Positions 37,401 through 49,169 of a stretch of 64,000 nt of DNA are shown one piece after another. The stretch spans positions 124,001 through 188,000 of the forward strand of contig ML680092.1 in NCBI GenBank assembly GCA_007922225.1, in the 5' to 3' direction. A program made the position numbers and the translations under genes. This DNA comes from Emydura subglobosa (Eukaryota > Chordata > Testudines > Chelidae). The notes under the pieces were generated by a model, which saw nothing but the letters and a program-made list of their open reading frames with translations, was not told the DNA's origin and made no database searches. The number at the start of each line of letters is the position of its first letter. The first letter of the stretch is position 1.

Positions 37401-37625
37401 CTCCCACAGCTGGCAGGAGAACCCATGTATCCTAGCCCCTTTCCTTAAACCCCACTCCCCTCCCAGAGCCAGGGAGAAAACCCAGGAGTCCTGCCTCCCA
37501 GCCCCCCCTTCTCCAACCCACCAGACCCCATCCCCTTCCCAGAGCTGAGAACACAATCTAGGACTCCTGACTCCCAGGCCTACCCCAGCTCAAATCACTA
37601 GGCACCACTCCCCTCCCAGAGTGTG
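37400..37625 (-). repeat. Reversed MIR-like SINE units
   Basis: AAACCCAGGAGTCCTGCCTC, CTCCAACCCACCAGACCCCA and CAATCTAGGACTCCTGACTC in tandem. Confidence 0.6.
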
Positions 37626-37639
37626 TCACTTATACAACG

Positions 37640-38720
37640 CACTGCAAGACGAAGCTGACGTTTCAGGGACTTTCACATTTATTTTCAGTGACAGTCTATT
37701 GATGTTTTACAATGCGAAAGAAAGAAAACACGAGCCGTTAAGCAGGAATAGGGTCAGTACAAAACCAGAGACACAACAGCAGAGAATCTATGTTTTGTTT
37801 GCTAAAAAAAGAAAAGCAAAGCAAAGCCAGTAACATTTGTTTAATGAATCAATTCAAGAACATATCTGACATGAATGTCCTCCAGTGGCTCAGGCACAGA
37901 GATTAGAAGACCTAGTAGTATTGACAGTTAAAGCTAAATCTCCTGTGTTATTACTATAAGCATCTCAAGTGATTTGGGAGTTAGATTGGTCTTAGATTTA
38001 TATAGCTGACGTTTCAAGTATGTAGTGTTGTCATCTTTTGTGATTTTATCACACGTCTCACAATATTTGTTGTTTTTCTCAGCATCCCAACTCCTGAACT
38101 CATCTGATTATGTGAAAATCTCAGGTTTCAGTCCAAAAAATAAGTTTCTAGCCCTTGTGGTTACAGAGAAAAGCTTGAAAAGATGACCTCTAAAAGCTTA
38201 AAAAAAGCAAAGAAAAAGAACCACACATTTCTCATTTAAAAAAAAAGTCATGAATTTTAAGCCTATCATTTTTTTGTGGGACAGGGGGAAGGAGGACACT
38301 GATTCATGGACTTTGAACTCAGGGTTGACAGTACTGCATGTGCAATTTGGCTGGCTGACAAGAAGTCAGTGTAGCTTACATTTAAAGTCACAAAAAGGAA
38401 ATCTGTTACATTTAAATTTACACAGCAGAACTGGACAGGATGACCCAGACTGATGTGGTCAGGTAAGAACTCTCTATTATCAAATTAAACAATATGATCC
38501 TTTATTACATAATCACTCAACACTGGGTCATTTCCCATGGCACTCTGCTAAATGATAGTATGTGCTAGATCTATACCACAGTGTATATGCAACTTTTCCC
38601 CACTTTAATATCAGAGGTTGCAATTTGTGTCACCGCCTATGGACCCTAAGTAATGTAGCAATTTGTCCATGTAGTGTTTTGAATGTTGTCTAATTGTTGA
38701 TCTATTTACAGTACTCTTTA
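37640..38720. repeat. Segmental duplication, distal copy (3' flank of zinc-finger gene B)
   Basis: Collinear with 32,480-33,300 as described there. The two copies are considerably diverged, unlike the finger-coding exons, which are almost the same. 38,720-38,930 has no recognised feature. Confidence 0.6.
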
Positions 38721-38934
38721 GTTGAGGAAATGCTTGTTGGACTGTACTACCCAGAATATTTAGTAAGGAACTGGATGTTCCTGTTTTTTGAGAATGAAAT
38801 ATAAAGAACTGTGCATTGCATGGATCAAATCTCAAGGTGTCCGTGTCTGATTCTGCTCTTACTTATATGAGTGTAAATCAGGAATAACGCAGTTTAGATA
38901 AGTCCTCTGAGATCACGCTGCAAGTCAATAGCAG

Positions 38935-39185
38935 ATCTGGAAATACAACATAGGAATCTTGACCCGGTAACACCTAGCATTAATCACCAGCATCTAGGGG
39001 TCCTGAATTCCCATCTCCTCCCTTGCTCCCACCCTTCCAACTCTAGACACTACTCCCCTCCAAAAGCTGGGAATAGAATTCAGGGATCCTGATTTCCAGT
39101 CTCCCCCCACTCCCTCTTACAACCACTAGATCACACTCCTCTCACAAAGCTGGGAACAGAACCCAGGAATTGTGATATCCAGTCC
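38935..39185 (-). repeat. Reversed MIR-like SINE units
   Basis: AATAGAATTCAGGGATCCTG and GAACAGAACCCAGGAATTGT units in tandem, followed by the duplication block 39,245-39,490. 39,490-40,450 holds no recognised gene. Confidence 0.5.
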
Positions 39186-40454
39186 TCTGCTCAGACCACC
39201 CCTCTTTTCAATCATGGTAACAGAAGGACCCTATTGTAGCATCTATGTGTAAGGAGTAGAGTTAACACTCAGGATCAAAAGCTTTGCTTTGAATTTCAAC
39301 CTGGCTTTTTTTGTGTGAGTATTAACATCTCAGTGCTAACATTATCTTAATGGAGGGCTGTTCTTCTGCATCTGTAAAAACACAGAACTAGTTTATATGG
39401 CAATGTAACACCACAATCAAGCGCCTAATAACACTGTCTTTATAATCATGAAGTCTAATATAGCAATCCTGCTTAATACAAGGGATTGCAACCATATACA
39501 GTAAAGCCCTACACCAACTCACCTCCTGTCTCTCTACCTGTCTAGCTACCACTGTGATCATCACTACGGAATCACAGGGCTACACATGCCTGTCAGGAGC
39601 GACCTTTTTGAATTATTCCCATAGTTTACATTTTGCTTTATTCAAAATAATCTTGAATTTATATTTGGGTGTGAATTTAGTCCCAGGGAAAGGTGCCCTG
39701 AGACACTAGATTCTCTGTGCACCTTCAGAGCAGCCTTGGAAGTGTGAAAGGGAGTTTGCCCAATACACACACACCCTGTACCCCTCCCACTGTGCCTCAC
39801 CCTGCCCAGGAGACTGAATCCTGAAAACAGGTGCAGCCAAGGATGTAGTGGCACGAGCCTCCAACTCAGCCCTGCCTTGAAGGGATGTTTCTGGAGTGGA
39901 AGGGGGGGGAGGAGGGGAGAAGTGGGAGTCAGTCCCTGTGGTGCATTCAGTCCTCAGACTTTCTACTGGGGCTGAGGATTAGTTCTGATGATTAAGAGCT
40001 GTGGATGTTCACCAACCGGGAAGCGGATTGAGGCTCAACAAACATGTTTCATATCAGGGTCACCGGAATGCTAATTACAGCTGTCCTAGGCTGATTTGAA
40101 TTAGTGATGTAGAGACCGAAGATCTAGAAGGCGGCTGAGATTCTGCAGTCACTTAAGAGAGCCATTAGGTGACCCCAACATTCAGGCACTCCCCACTTCA
40201 ACTCTTCCTCCCCTTCAAAGAGAGATTAATTCTCAAACTTTACAGTTGAAAGAAAAAAAAAAAGTAGAGAGACATCTGTCCCGATCAAATCCATTTCTCC
40301 ACAGTTCAGTCTCCCTTGGCTCTCACACAGCATAAGCATCCTCTGTCCAATGTTCTTAGCCTGGTGGGACAAAGAACCAGTGCAGTGTTCAGGCAAAAAG
40401 CTTTCTACTTGCTCCTTCTTGGCAGGTGTCTGAGGCGGGGTTTGTTCATAAACA

Positions 40455-40720
40455 GAGAATCATAGAACCACAGGGTTAGACGGGACCACAGGGGTTATCT
40501 AGTTTAACCATGAGAGACAGGAAGAGGGTTTATTTCCCCTATGTCTAGAAGACAGGAGGACACTGGTCCTAACAAATCACTCCATCCAATTTCCCACAAG
40601 AAGCAATGGGTCTCCTGGCCTCTCCTGAGGATTCCAGTCTGAGCATGAATCTGAAATGCTCCTTCTGCCCTCTAGCATCAATGCCTAGCACCCTGCAGCT
40701 TTGTAAGCAGTGAGTTTGGC
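40455..40720 (-). mobile_element. Reversed CR1 3' end
   Basis: AGAATCATAGAACCACAGGG followed by TTAGACGGGACCACAGGGGT is the reverse complement of the CR1 3' terminus (compare TTCTATGATTCTA at 62,311). 40,720-41,070 has nothing recognised. Confidence 0.65.
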
Positions 40721-41070
40721 CCCTTTTCAGTCCTTTCTGCCAACAGAGGAGCTATTTAGTGCCAATGTAATGGTGATCTTATGACAAAGGCACCCATCAT
40801 GCTAAGAACAAGACTGAGATCCAATCAACTCATTCCATGCAAGGGGCTCCCAGGCCATCAAATGGTGATGGCTTCAGGCCATGTTACCCACTCAAGTTCC
40901 CCACCTCTTGCAATGTCATTAGAATGTCCATTCCATAGGGTTTTTCCCCCCACCCGGTCGCTGATCTTCTAGACGCTTGCTCATGTTGCAGTAGCAATAG
41001 GCCTCAGACACCTGTCTGGACCTTATAAGAGCCAGAGCTGCCAGTTTTAGGGCTTGCTGTCCAGTTTAAG

Positions 41071-41287
41071 GGCTTGTCTACACTAACATTTAGTTTGTGG
41101 CAAGCTGAGCTGTGAATCTATCCCAGACTAGCTTGCCACAGACTAAATGTTAGCAGAACGTCTTCTTTAAAATGGGACTAGATCAAAGTGCATTAAGGAA
41201 CTGTTAATACATGTCAGTAGGATCCACACAGACAGCTAGTCTGCGGCAGGCTTGCCACAAACTAGTCGTTGGTGTAGGCAAAACCTA
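41071..41287. mobile_element. 217-bp MITE with about 37-bp inverted ends
   Basis: GGGCTTGTCTACACTAACAT-TTAGTTTGTGGCAAGC at the left is mirrored by GGCTTGCCACAAACTAGTCG-TTGGTGTAGGC at the right. An extra inverted copy of the GCTTGCCACAGACTAAATG segment lies inside at about 41,130. Confidence 0.65.
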
Positions 41288-41339
41288 AGAAACAACAGCC
41301 TTTCAATGGTCTTAGCCTGCTTTCCAAGATTTCCCCCTG

Positions 41340-42110
41340 CTGGATTGCCAGGGAATGGTAATAGAAATTGACATTGTTAACCAGTGGAATTCCCTGCAGC
41401 AGGATATTATGGAAGCAAGTATCTCACTAAATCTGATAAAAAAGGATTTGATGTTTGTAGCAATAAGAATAGCACCTGCAGTGACACTGGACAGGATAAA
41501 CACTGAAATGTCAAGGGCATTCGACCCTTATGATCCATCCTGGAAGCCGAGAGCCAGTTGCAGTCTGGAAGGAACTGCTTTTCTCCTCCATGGTACACTG
41601 CACAGTGAAGTGCATTCAACATTTTCTTTGCAGCATGTAGCATTGGCCATTCTTGGAGGTAGGATACCAGACTAGATGGACCATAAGTCTGAACTGGTGC
41701 AGCAGGGATGGGCATGGGGGATACTGGGCTAGATGGGCCCGTTAGTCTGATCCAACATGGAAGTAGGGGGATATTGGGCTAGACAGGCCCATCAGCCTGA
41801 CCTGGGGCAGCAGGGAGCTGAATGGGAAACTCTGCTACATTGGCTCATTAGTCTGATCAACTGGGAGAGGGGGATGAAACCGGGCTACAGAAACCCATTG
41901 ATCTGATCTGGGGAAGTAGGGAAGGGGATGTATCAAGTTAGATGGGCCCATTAGCCTGATGTGGAATAGCGAGGGTAGGGATACAGGGCTAGATGGGCTC
42001 ATTGGGCTGGTCTAGAGAAGCGGGTGGGGGAATACAATGCTGGTCTGTGCCGGAGTGGCAGGGAGTGTTGGTGGGGGGAGAATGCTGATCTAGAAGGGCC
42101 CATCAGGAAT
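41340..42110 (+). mobile_element. LINE (CR1/L3-type) 3' tail amplified into a tandem minisatellite
   Basis: 41,340-41,560 reads like a CR1/L3-type 3' region (GGATTTGATGTTTGTAGCAA). From about 41,660 the tail motif GGGCTAGATGGGCCCATTAG-TCTGATC is repeated at least seven times at about 50-58-bp spacing to 42,060. Confidence 0.55.
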
Positions 42111-42287
42111 TCCCGTATTCTGAAAACAGGAATCAGAGAAATTCCAGCTACAAGGGAACTAGAGTTGGACCGACCAGCTTAGAGAAACACATGTCAATTC
42201 CAGCTCTGCGCTTGGCCCAACAGAATCAGCCACACACTGGCTCGAGCCCCTGCTCCCCCTCATCCGCGGGGTGAGAGCTTGCCCACT

Positions 42288-43336
42288 TTAAACCGTCTCT
42301 GTGATCTGTATGAGTGGGGTTGCCGCAGCCCATGGCCCTAGGGTGAGGACTGCCACCGGCTCCTCCTCCTCGCCCTGGTGCAGCTTCTGGTGGCGGGTGA
42401 ACTGGGGCTTGTAACGGAAGCTCTTCCCACAGGCACTGCAGCCGTAGGGCTTCTCCCCAGTGTGGATGCGCTGGTGCTTGATGAGGTTGGAGCTGACGCA
42501 GAAGCATTTCCCACAGTCGGAGCAGCGGAAAGGCTTCTCGCCCGTGTGAATGCGCTGGTGCTCGATGAGGGTGGAGCTCTGGCTGAAGCGTTTGCCGCAC
42601 TCGGTGCACTCGTAGGGCCGCTCCCCAGTGTGGGTGCGGTGGTGGGACACCAGGTGGGTCTTCTTCTTGAAGCGCTTGCCGCACTCCCCGCAGGCAAAGG
42701 GCTTCTCACCGGTGTGGGTGCGCTCGTGCTTGATGAGGTTGGAGCTGAGGCTGAAACGCTTGCCACACTCCCTGCAGCCATAGGGCTTCTCACCCGTGTG
42801 GGTGCGCAGGTGCTTCACCAGGTTGGAGGTGCGGCTGAAGCTCTTGCCGCACTCGGGGCAGTGGAAGGGGGTCTCCCCGGTGTGGGTGCGCTGGTGCTCG
42901 GTCAGGGTGGAGCTGCGGCTGAAGCTGCGCTGGCACTCGGGGCAGGTGTAGGGCTTCTCGCCCGTGTGGGTGCGCTGGTGCTCGATGAGGGTGGAACTGC
43001 GGCTGAAGCTCTTCTCGCACTCACTGCAGGTGAAGGGGCGCTCGCCCGTGTGGATCCGCTGGTGCTCGATGAGATTCGAGCTCTGGCTGAAGCTCTTCTC
43101 GCACTCCGTGCACCGGTAGGGCTTGTCTGCCGGGCGCCGGGGCTCCAGGATGCCCAACAGGTTGATGAAGCCCCTCTCACGGGGGGCAGGCCGGCGACGC
43201 CTCATCTTCGGGGGGTTCACACGCAGCCTGCCCAGGCCACCCTGGCTCTGGCAGGCAGAAACAAGTCCCGAGAACGTCCCACACGGCTCTACGTCCTGCT
43301 GAGGATTCTCTTCGCACTCGCTTGCCGCCCTGCCAC
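42288..43336 (-). CDS. C2H2 zinc-finger protein B, terminal exon (nine fingers)
   Basis: The exon begins after a CAG acceptor (43,337-43,339) with [20 protein letters not shown], a linker typical of sauropsid KRAB zinc-finger genes. It then has [11 protein letters not shown], nine C2H2 fingers and stops at 42,288. It joins in phase to the KRAB-B exon at 47,320-47,207 (G|GT GGC). Fingers 4-7 match those of gene A residue for residue; fingers 1-3, 8 and 9 differ at a few positions. The final finger is followed by a short acidic tail. Expected role: sequence-specific nuclear DNA binding; target unknown. Confidence 0.85.
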
Positions 43337-43599
43337 CTGCCGAGAGAAGAAGAAAATTAAACCATGGTTGATAAGAGCGGGAACTGGGACTCAACTCCAT
43401 CCCTGCAGACCAAGGATTCTGCTCCAATGTCACTCAAGGATGGGCTGGGACAGGATCCTACCAGAGATCAGTCTAGATGGATGCTGAAAGCCATCATTTT
43501 AAATTGCCACAGGTCTTGGCCTGCTGTGAATTCCACTCCTACTTCCCACTGGCCAATGCTCACTTTTAAGAGCCATTGTGGAAAACCAGCGTGAACCTG

Positions 43600-46100
43600 C
43601 TACAGCATCGAGGGTATCGTCTATTGACTGAATCATTTAAAGTGGTTTTCTATAGTCCATGCAGAATCTGGTGCTGCTGCCTTTTTTCTTAACCAGCATT
43701 ATGGGTGAGGCCCAAGAACTGGTCAAAGACTCAATTATGTCTTCCTTTCTCATTTCTTCAGTGGCTTGTAAAGCTTCTTCCCTCTTTGCTATTGGTAAAT
43801 GGTGAGGTGGCTGTTAAATGGGCTGGCTTACCCCAGTGTCAGTCTTGTGCTGGACCAGTGCAATGCAATCTATATCTCTGAAGAATCAGGAGAACAATTT
43901 AATTCCTAACCAGAAAGTCTTAGACTGTTCTGCTGCTGCTCATTTATTTGTACAGCACTGCACTGGAACAAGTTTAATAGAAACTCTGGGAGCTCATCTC
44001 TACCCCTTTCTCCTCTATAGTTTCTCCTGTATCAGCATTTACTCGCTCTACAGGTTCTCATATTGTTACTTCAAGTCCCTTTTTTAAAATATTTGCTGTT
44101 TGTCTGAAACAGTCTGGAAATGAACAAGGATACATTCCTGCTTCAGATCCCCAAGAACTTTAGCTGCTAGAATTCCCCCTGGGTCTCAGAGCAGTCCTCA
44201 TCACTTTCCAAATTCCCTTGCTGGAAAGCTACCACAGTATGTAGTTGTTATTAGGGTCTTTACCCCTGAAAGGTTGGACAGTTTGCTCACTGCAAACCAG
44301 TTGCTTACAAACCATTTGCTTCATCTGGGCCAGATCTTGCAAGGGAATTCCCACAGAATGAATTTGTGAGACAGCTTTCCTGGTATTTATTATAGTAATC
44401 AGCCATAGTGAAATTCAGATCAGCTGTCAGGTCATCCACTTTATTGGCTATCCACTTCTTACTTAAATTCCAGAGGTCCAGCGTTCCAATCCAATTTTCC
44501 CCGCTTTTGGACGGGTACATATTCCCCAGTAACTGTCTCCATTTGCAACTATTTAGGTGGTTCAGTTTTGGATCCTCTATTCCGTAACATGTGTGGCTTA
44601 ATAACTGTTATCTTTGAGCCAATGTCCATTATTCCATATGATCATGAATATGTAATAGGATCCTGGGCAGTTAAACAACAATAATACGAGTATGACTATA
44701 TAATAGGATGCTATTACATATTCATACATCCATTATTGTTATTTAATTCCCAGATCTAAACAAAATCTGTGGGGTTGATCCTTGTAGATCCAAGCTTTGC
44801 CCCTTCATCTTGGTGCTTTGCCTGTTTCCCAGTCTGGATGAGGGACTTTCAGCGCGATGCTGTGTTCTGGCTTGCATTACATTTATAACAATTCTTTTCA
44901 TGGCTAATTCTTTTCACAGTACCAGCATTTAAATGAACTGCCACCCTTAATTTTTTGCATCATTACCCATTTCCATTGGTTTACAAACTGAATTGAAAAG
45001 TTTTTTCCAATCATTCAAATATGTGATGAGCCAGATTAGAATCTCCTTTTCCACCAGGCACGTTAGACACAGAGCTGAATTTACAAAGCTCACGGCAATC
45101 AGCTTCCATCTTCCTCGCTAACGACTGCTTTCTGAACTGGCAGGCTGCTGCAAGGAAAGATTCAAGTTCTGAGGCAAATTCCACGGCATCTCCAAGCGTC
45201 CTTGGCCTCCTTTTGCTGATCTTGATCTGCAAATGCTACTTCAGCTGAGCATCTATTAATTGGTCCATTGAAGGCCTCGCTGGTATCTGGGTAAGCCAGG
45301 AACACAATTCTCCTCCGCAAGTCGTCTGCCAGCTCAGGTGGTCTCTTCTTTCCCTCTTCTTCTAGCCCTTAACTATGCCTTGGCTAGCTCAGATCAGTGA
45401 CTAGCCCCAAACTGCATGCCAAGGGCTTGTACCAAATCTGGATAACTCAATTTCTTTTCTGCAGCACCATCAGAACTGGACCACTCAAGTTGGCTGCTAG
45501 AGACCCCCCTCTCTGTTCATTACCTCAGCTGTTCATTTGAACTAAGATGTTAAACTGAGCCAAATAAGCCTTCCAGGGAGCTTTTCATGTTAGTTCAGCT
45601 GGGACAGACAATCCAAACTGCCCCCGAACCCCTGAGGGTTACAAATGTTTGGCCTTACCCACGTTCTCTGTCTGGCCTGATTCTTCATCCACATAGTTGA
45701 CTTCCACTGTGGTCTGTGACCCTTTACATTCCTTCTCCAGGTGATTTTTTAGCTCCCCAAGTCCTTTGCTGTAGCTCATCTCTGTTAGCATCTTCCAAGT
45801 TGGCCATAACTTCCTTGGTCTCTTCTACTTCCTGGAAAATCATTCGGTCCACTATAGTCAGTTGCTGGTCACCTCATTGATCTGTCTTGCCAGTCTGGAG
45901 TGGATGCTTTGTAGCTGGGCTTTGAAATCTGCCCGAACACTTTGCAGCTGCTATGCCAATAAAGATATAATCTCCGAATGCAGGTCATCTCTCGGTCCTT
46001 TCTGGGAAACCTCCAGATATTGTTTTAGTTCCTTCTGGCTATCTTGGATGTCTGCTAGCACCTCCATTATCTGGTTTTATCTTGGTTCAAGAGGAATACA
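43600..46100 (-). mobile_element. Decayed Ty3/gypsy-type retroelement (gag plus start of pol)
   Basis: On the minus strand, 43,890-43,610 gives EEALQATEEMRKEDIIESLT, SSWASPIMLVKKKGSSTRFC and MDYRKPL, the N-terminal palm of a Ty3/gypsy reverse transcriptase. Upstream, 45,232-45,011 gives RRPRTLGDAVEFASELESFL, a gag motif, and 44,960-44,870 has a Cys-rich scrap (CWYCEKN) that may be a broken zinc knuckle. 46,070-45,880 has MEVLADIQDSQKELKQYLEV. The order gag-pol is right but many stops make it dead. LTRs were not found. Confidence 0.6.
44667..44752. repeat. Imperfect palindrome of about 42-bp arms inside the gypsy remnant
   Basis: GGGCAGTTAAACAACAATAA on the left faces TTATTGTTATTTAATTCCC on the right, and the central parts (ATAATAGGATG / GCTATTACATATTCATAC) also pair. 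Confidence 0.5.
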
Positions 46101-46299
46101 ACTCAGTTTCTTCCCTGGAAAATCTAGCCCACCTTTCACATCGGCGTGAAAACCAGACCGACCAGAGAGACACTATTCAAGGCTTTGCCAGGTTGTTTCC
46201 ATTAGGAAAAGAAATTGATCATATGAATCAGGTATATTCTTTGGTTCAATCCAGTTTGTTTACAAAGAATACACACAAAGTCTTGTCTCCCTGAACACA

Positions 46300-47130
46300 G
46301 TAGAAACAAACAACAATGGGCAGTTTCCTTGCTCAATACTTCCAAGTCTGCCCCTTCAGACCATTCTGTGTGCAAGGAGCTCTGCTCCCTCACGGTCATG
46401 CACATAACTGCTTCTCTCCCTGCCAGTTGGCTTTCCGCCTCTCTCACACACACACAAAGCTAGGCCCTGGCCCCTGCTTTTGCCACCAATCCCAGGGAAA
46501 ACCGCTCAGCCCTGCTCAGGCTTCTCCATGTGGTCCAGTGCATGGAAAATGTATTATTTATTTTCTTAATTAATTCACTTTAAAAGGAGTTGTTGTTTTT
46601 TTTAAATGCATTAACTATGAAAAAGAAATAATTTAATCCTGCCTATTGATTATTTCATTCCATTTTTTTCAGGGTGGGAAGCAAGACTGCAGGTTACAGT
46701 AGGTGGGTAAAGGCAACTGTGGCTTTTGGGGAGTCAGGTTTAGTGGAATAAGAACACTGTCTGGCTGTTTCTGTTAAAACGATTAGCAGTGAAATGGTAA
46801 ACAGTCTGAATATTTAAATGGTCATCAGGTTTCAGAGTCAACACTCCTTTGGAATGAATGGGACAAACACACAGTTGTTTCACACCGTCGGCAGGTGCGG
46901 GCAGACATTGCTGCATCAATATATCAATTTTTTGTTTTTAAGATTTTCTTTGCAACCATAAGAGCGAAAAAAATTAGAATCTGAAACGTGATTTTGTGTT
47001 AATGTGTGGATGCCACGGCAAAGTAATATACAGGGGCCTACACTGTGATTGACACCTGCCAGGAGGATAGGATAGCTCCTTGGATGATGAGATGAGGTGA
47101 GAGAAGAGAACCAGGGTAGGAGGGGTGCAC
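46300..47130. other. Intron of zinc-finger gene B, nothing recognised
   Basis: AT-rich non-coding sequence with no domain or clear repeat. 47,130-47,206 matches the intron flank of gene A at 36,910-36,985. Confidence 0.5.
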
Positions 47131-47206
47131 CCAGTGGCTTTGCTGGGATCCCAGCTTTTCCCTTCACTCCTAGACAGTCTCTGAGCTGGTGTCGCTTATT
47201 CCTCAC

Positions 47207-47320
47207 CTATGTGGGTGCCTTTCTGGATCTCCCTTTCCTGGGAGTCCTGGAGATCCAGGATGCATGGCTCTTCCCCTTGCTCCATCCAGGAGATTACAGC
47301 AAATTCAAGGATTGGAAATC
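47207..47320 (-). CDS. KRAB-B-like exon of zinc-finger gene B
   Basis: 114 nt between a CAG acceptor and ATAG|GTGAGG donor, entering and leaving in phase 1. The translation GFPILEFAVISWMEQGEEP, then DLQDSQEREIQKG follows the usual KRAB B pattern (GFPVxKPDVISxLExGEEPW). Trp of VISWMEQ replaces the usual Gln, and Cys replaces the Trp after EEP. No A-box exon could be found between 47,330 and 48,600. Confidence 0.7.
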
Positions 47321-47459
47321 CTGCTAGTGGGGAAGAAAATAGGTGAAATCAAGGTCCATCAAAAGCCGTATGAGAAGAAGAACAAGATCTACCAGAATAA
47401 GCACTTTGACACTAGTATAACAACTGCCTCTATAATAGAGGGTGTACGGATACAATTAT

Positions 47460-47940
47460 TTTGGTATAAATAATCATACTACAAACCAAAATAGTTACAT
47501 CAGTACAAAATCTGTATGTAGATGAGGCCTTAGACTGCAAGCTCTTTTGCTGTGTGCATGTACTATTGGGGCCCCATTCAAATAATAGTGATAATAACAA
47601 CAGCAATTAGAGCAGGCTGAATAGTGTTCACTAAAAACTATTTGGCTAATTTAGCTCACATCGATTAGTGGAAAAAATTATTGCCCCATCATTATTTTTT
47701 CACTATGTGACTAGCCCTTGCTGCAGGTAAATAAATATTCAACCAGTTTCCCTGCTCACCACCAAAAAAACTGCTTGGGACTCATTTCAATTTAATTTAC
47801 CAGCTTTATAGTCCCTTATGATTGATCCTGGCTCAAATGAACTGCATTTCACAAGTCAGAGGAGCTAGACTCTGACGTTGGGATGGGATGTGTAGAAAGC
47901 CCAGCATAATAAGATCTAGCGATGGAGATTTGGAAAGAGG
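47460..47940. other. Unassigned upstream DNA with a MITE end
   Basis: TGTATGTAGATGAGGCCTTA at about 47,513-47,532 resembles the right end of the TCTACA-type MITEs (compare TAGGCCTGGTCTACA at 18,441). Nothing else recognised. Confidence 0.35.
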
Positions 47941-47944
47941 TAGA

Positions 47945-48240
47945 AAAAGAGAAAAAAGAAAAGAAAAGAAAAGAAAAGAAAAGAAAAGAAAAAGGTGTGG
48001 GGGTGTGTATGGGGATATATATAAAGAGAAGGTGTGTGGGGGGACAATGAGATGTATGAGGATACATATATATAGAGGGGTGTATGACGATAACAAGATG
48101 GATTGTATGGAGAGAGAGGGGTGTGTATGGGGTGGGAGAGAGAGAGAGGGACTGACAGGTGTGTATGGGGAATTGGGGATGGAGAGATAGAGGGATGTGT
48201 TGGTGATAGACAGACAGAAGTACTAGGATCCACGGACAGA
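47945..48240 (+). repeat. (AAAAG)n plus purine-rich minisatellite
   Basis: AAAAG pentamers at about 47,950-47,992, then GGTGTGTATGGGGAxATAxA units to 48,240. Open frames in either direction (poly-Phe/Ser, Lys/Arg) are artefacts. Confidence 0.8.
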
Positions 48241-48299
48241 GGAAGGGATGGCTAGATAGACGGGCAGAACGAATTCCCCAGCTTCACAGACAATCTGGC

Positions 48300-48620
48300 A
48301 TAAATTCTATCCCCATGTAACCGCCACACTCCCACTCCAGCCTCAGCGGCGACCTGCCACGCCCCAGGCAACGCTTAGACCCCCTGGCTCCAGGGAGTCT
48401 GACACCCCTCCGCTCCCCAGCCCTTTCTGCAGAGCCCCAGGGCTCTTTAAACGCCTCGTGCTGTCGCGGGCGCTGCCCCTTACCCCAGCGCTGCAGGGGA
48501 GGCAGGGCTCAGGCACCCCGCGCGGGACAAGCAGGGAGGTGGTCACACCTGCAGGGAGCTGGGGGGACAGATCAGGGGGAGCAGATCAGGACGGGCGTGG
48601 GGGGTAATGGGCACCTATAG
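48300..48620 (-). promoter_or_regulatory. CpG-rich segment, possible promoter/first exon of zinc-finger gene B
   Basis: CpG density rises locally (GTCGCGGGCGCTGCCCC, CCCCGCGCGGGAC). A minus-strand donor-like CTGGG|GTAAGGG lies at about 48,484, about 1.2 kb upstream of the KRAB exon. Placement is inference. 48,620-49,170 holds no recognised gene. Confidence 0.35.
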
Positions 48621-49169
48621 AAGACAAAGCCCCAAATATCAGGGCTGCCCCTATACAATCGGGACATCTGGTCCCCCTAAGACAGACGGACAGACGGATG
48701 GCTGGACGGAGCCCTTTCCCCAAGGGTCTGGGACAAGGATTCTCTCACCCGGGTCCCTGCAGCAGCCGTTCAGCCCAGCCCCGGGTACAGGAATAGGAAT
48801 GATACGGTGGTGCCTCAGTAAGGGCCTCCCCCGGAAAATTTCCCTGTACGATGGTTCCTGCTGTCCTCCATCAATGGGCACGGGGGCGGTGCAAGCCCAG
48901 CTTCCCCCTGTTGCAAGGACCCAGCAGGCTGCACAGCTCCCTGCGGTTTGGGGTTTTTCTGTGGTGTCGGTGTCAGAGGGAAGCGGTGTGTCTCTGACAC
49001 AACAGGCGTCGCCCTGAGGGTCAAGGGGAGGGATCTTGGGTGACTGTGAAGATACTTATCTTTCTGTGTGAATTTATCCCCGCTGCTATGGAGACAGCAG
49101 GGGCAGGCTACACTACAAAAACTGAGAGCATAACTCCAATGTCCTAACGGGTAGATCAAGCTATTCCTT

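Noticed and set aside
47916..48233. Phe/Ser/Pro-rich minus-strand frames
   Set aside because: Created by the AAAAG and GGTGTGTATG repeats.
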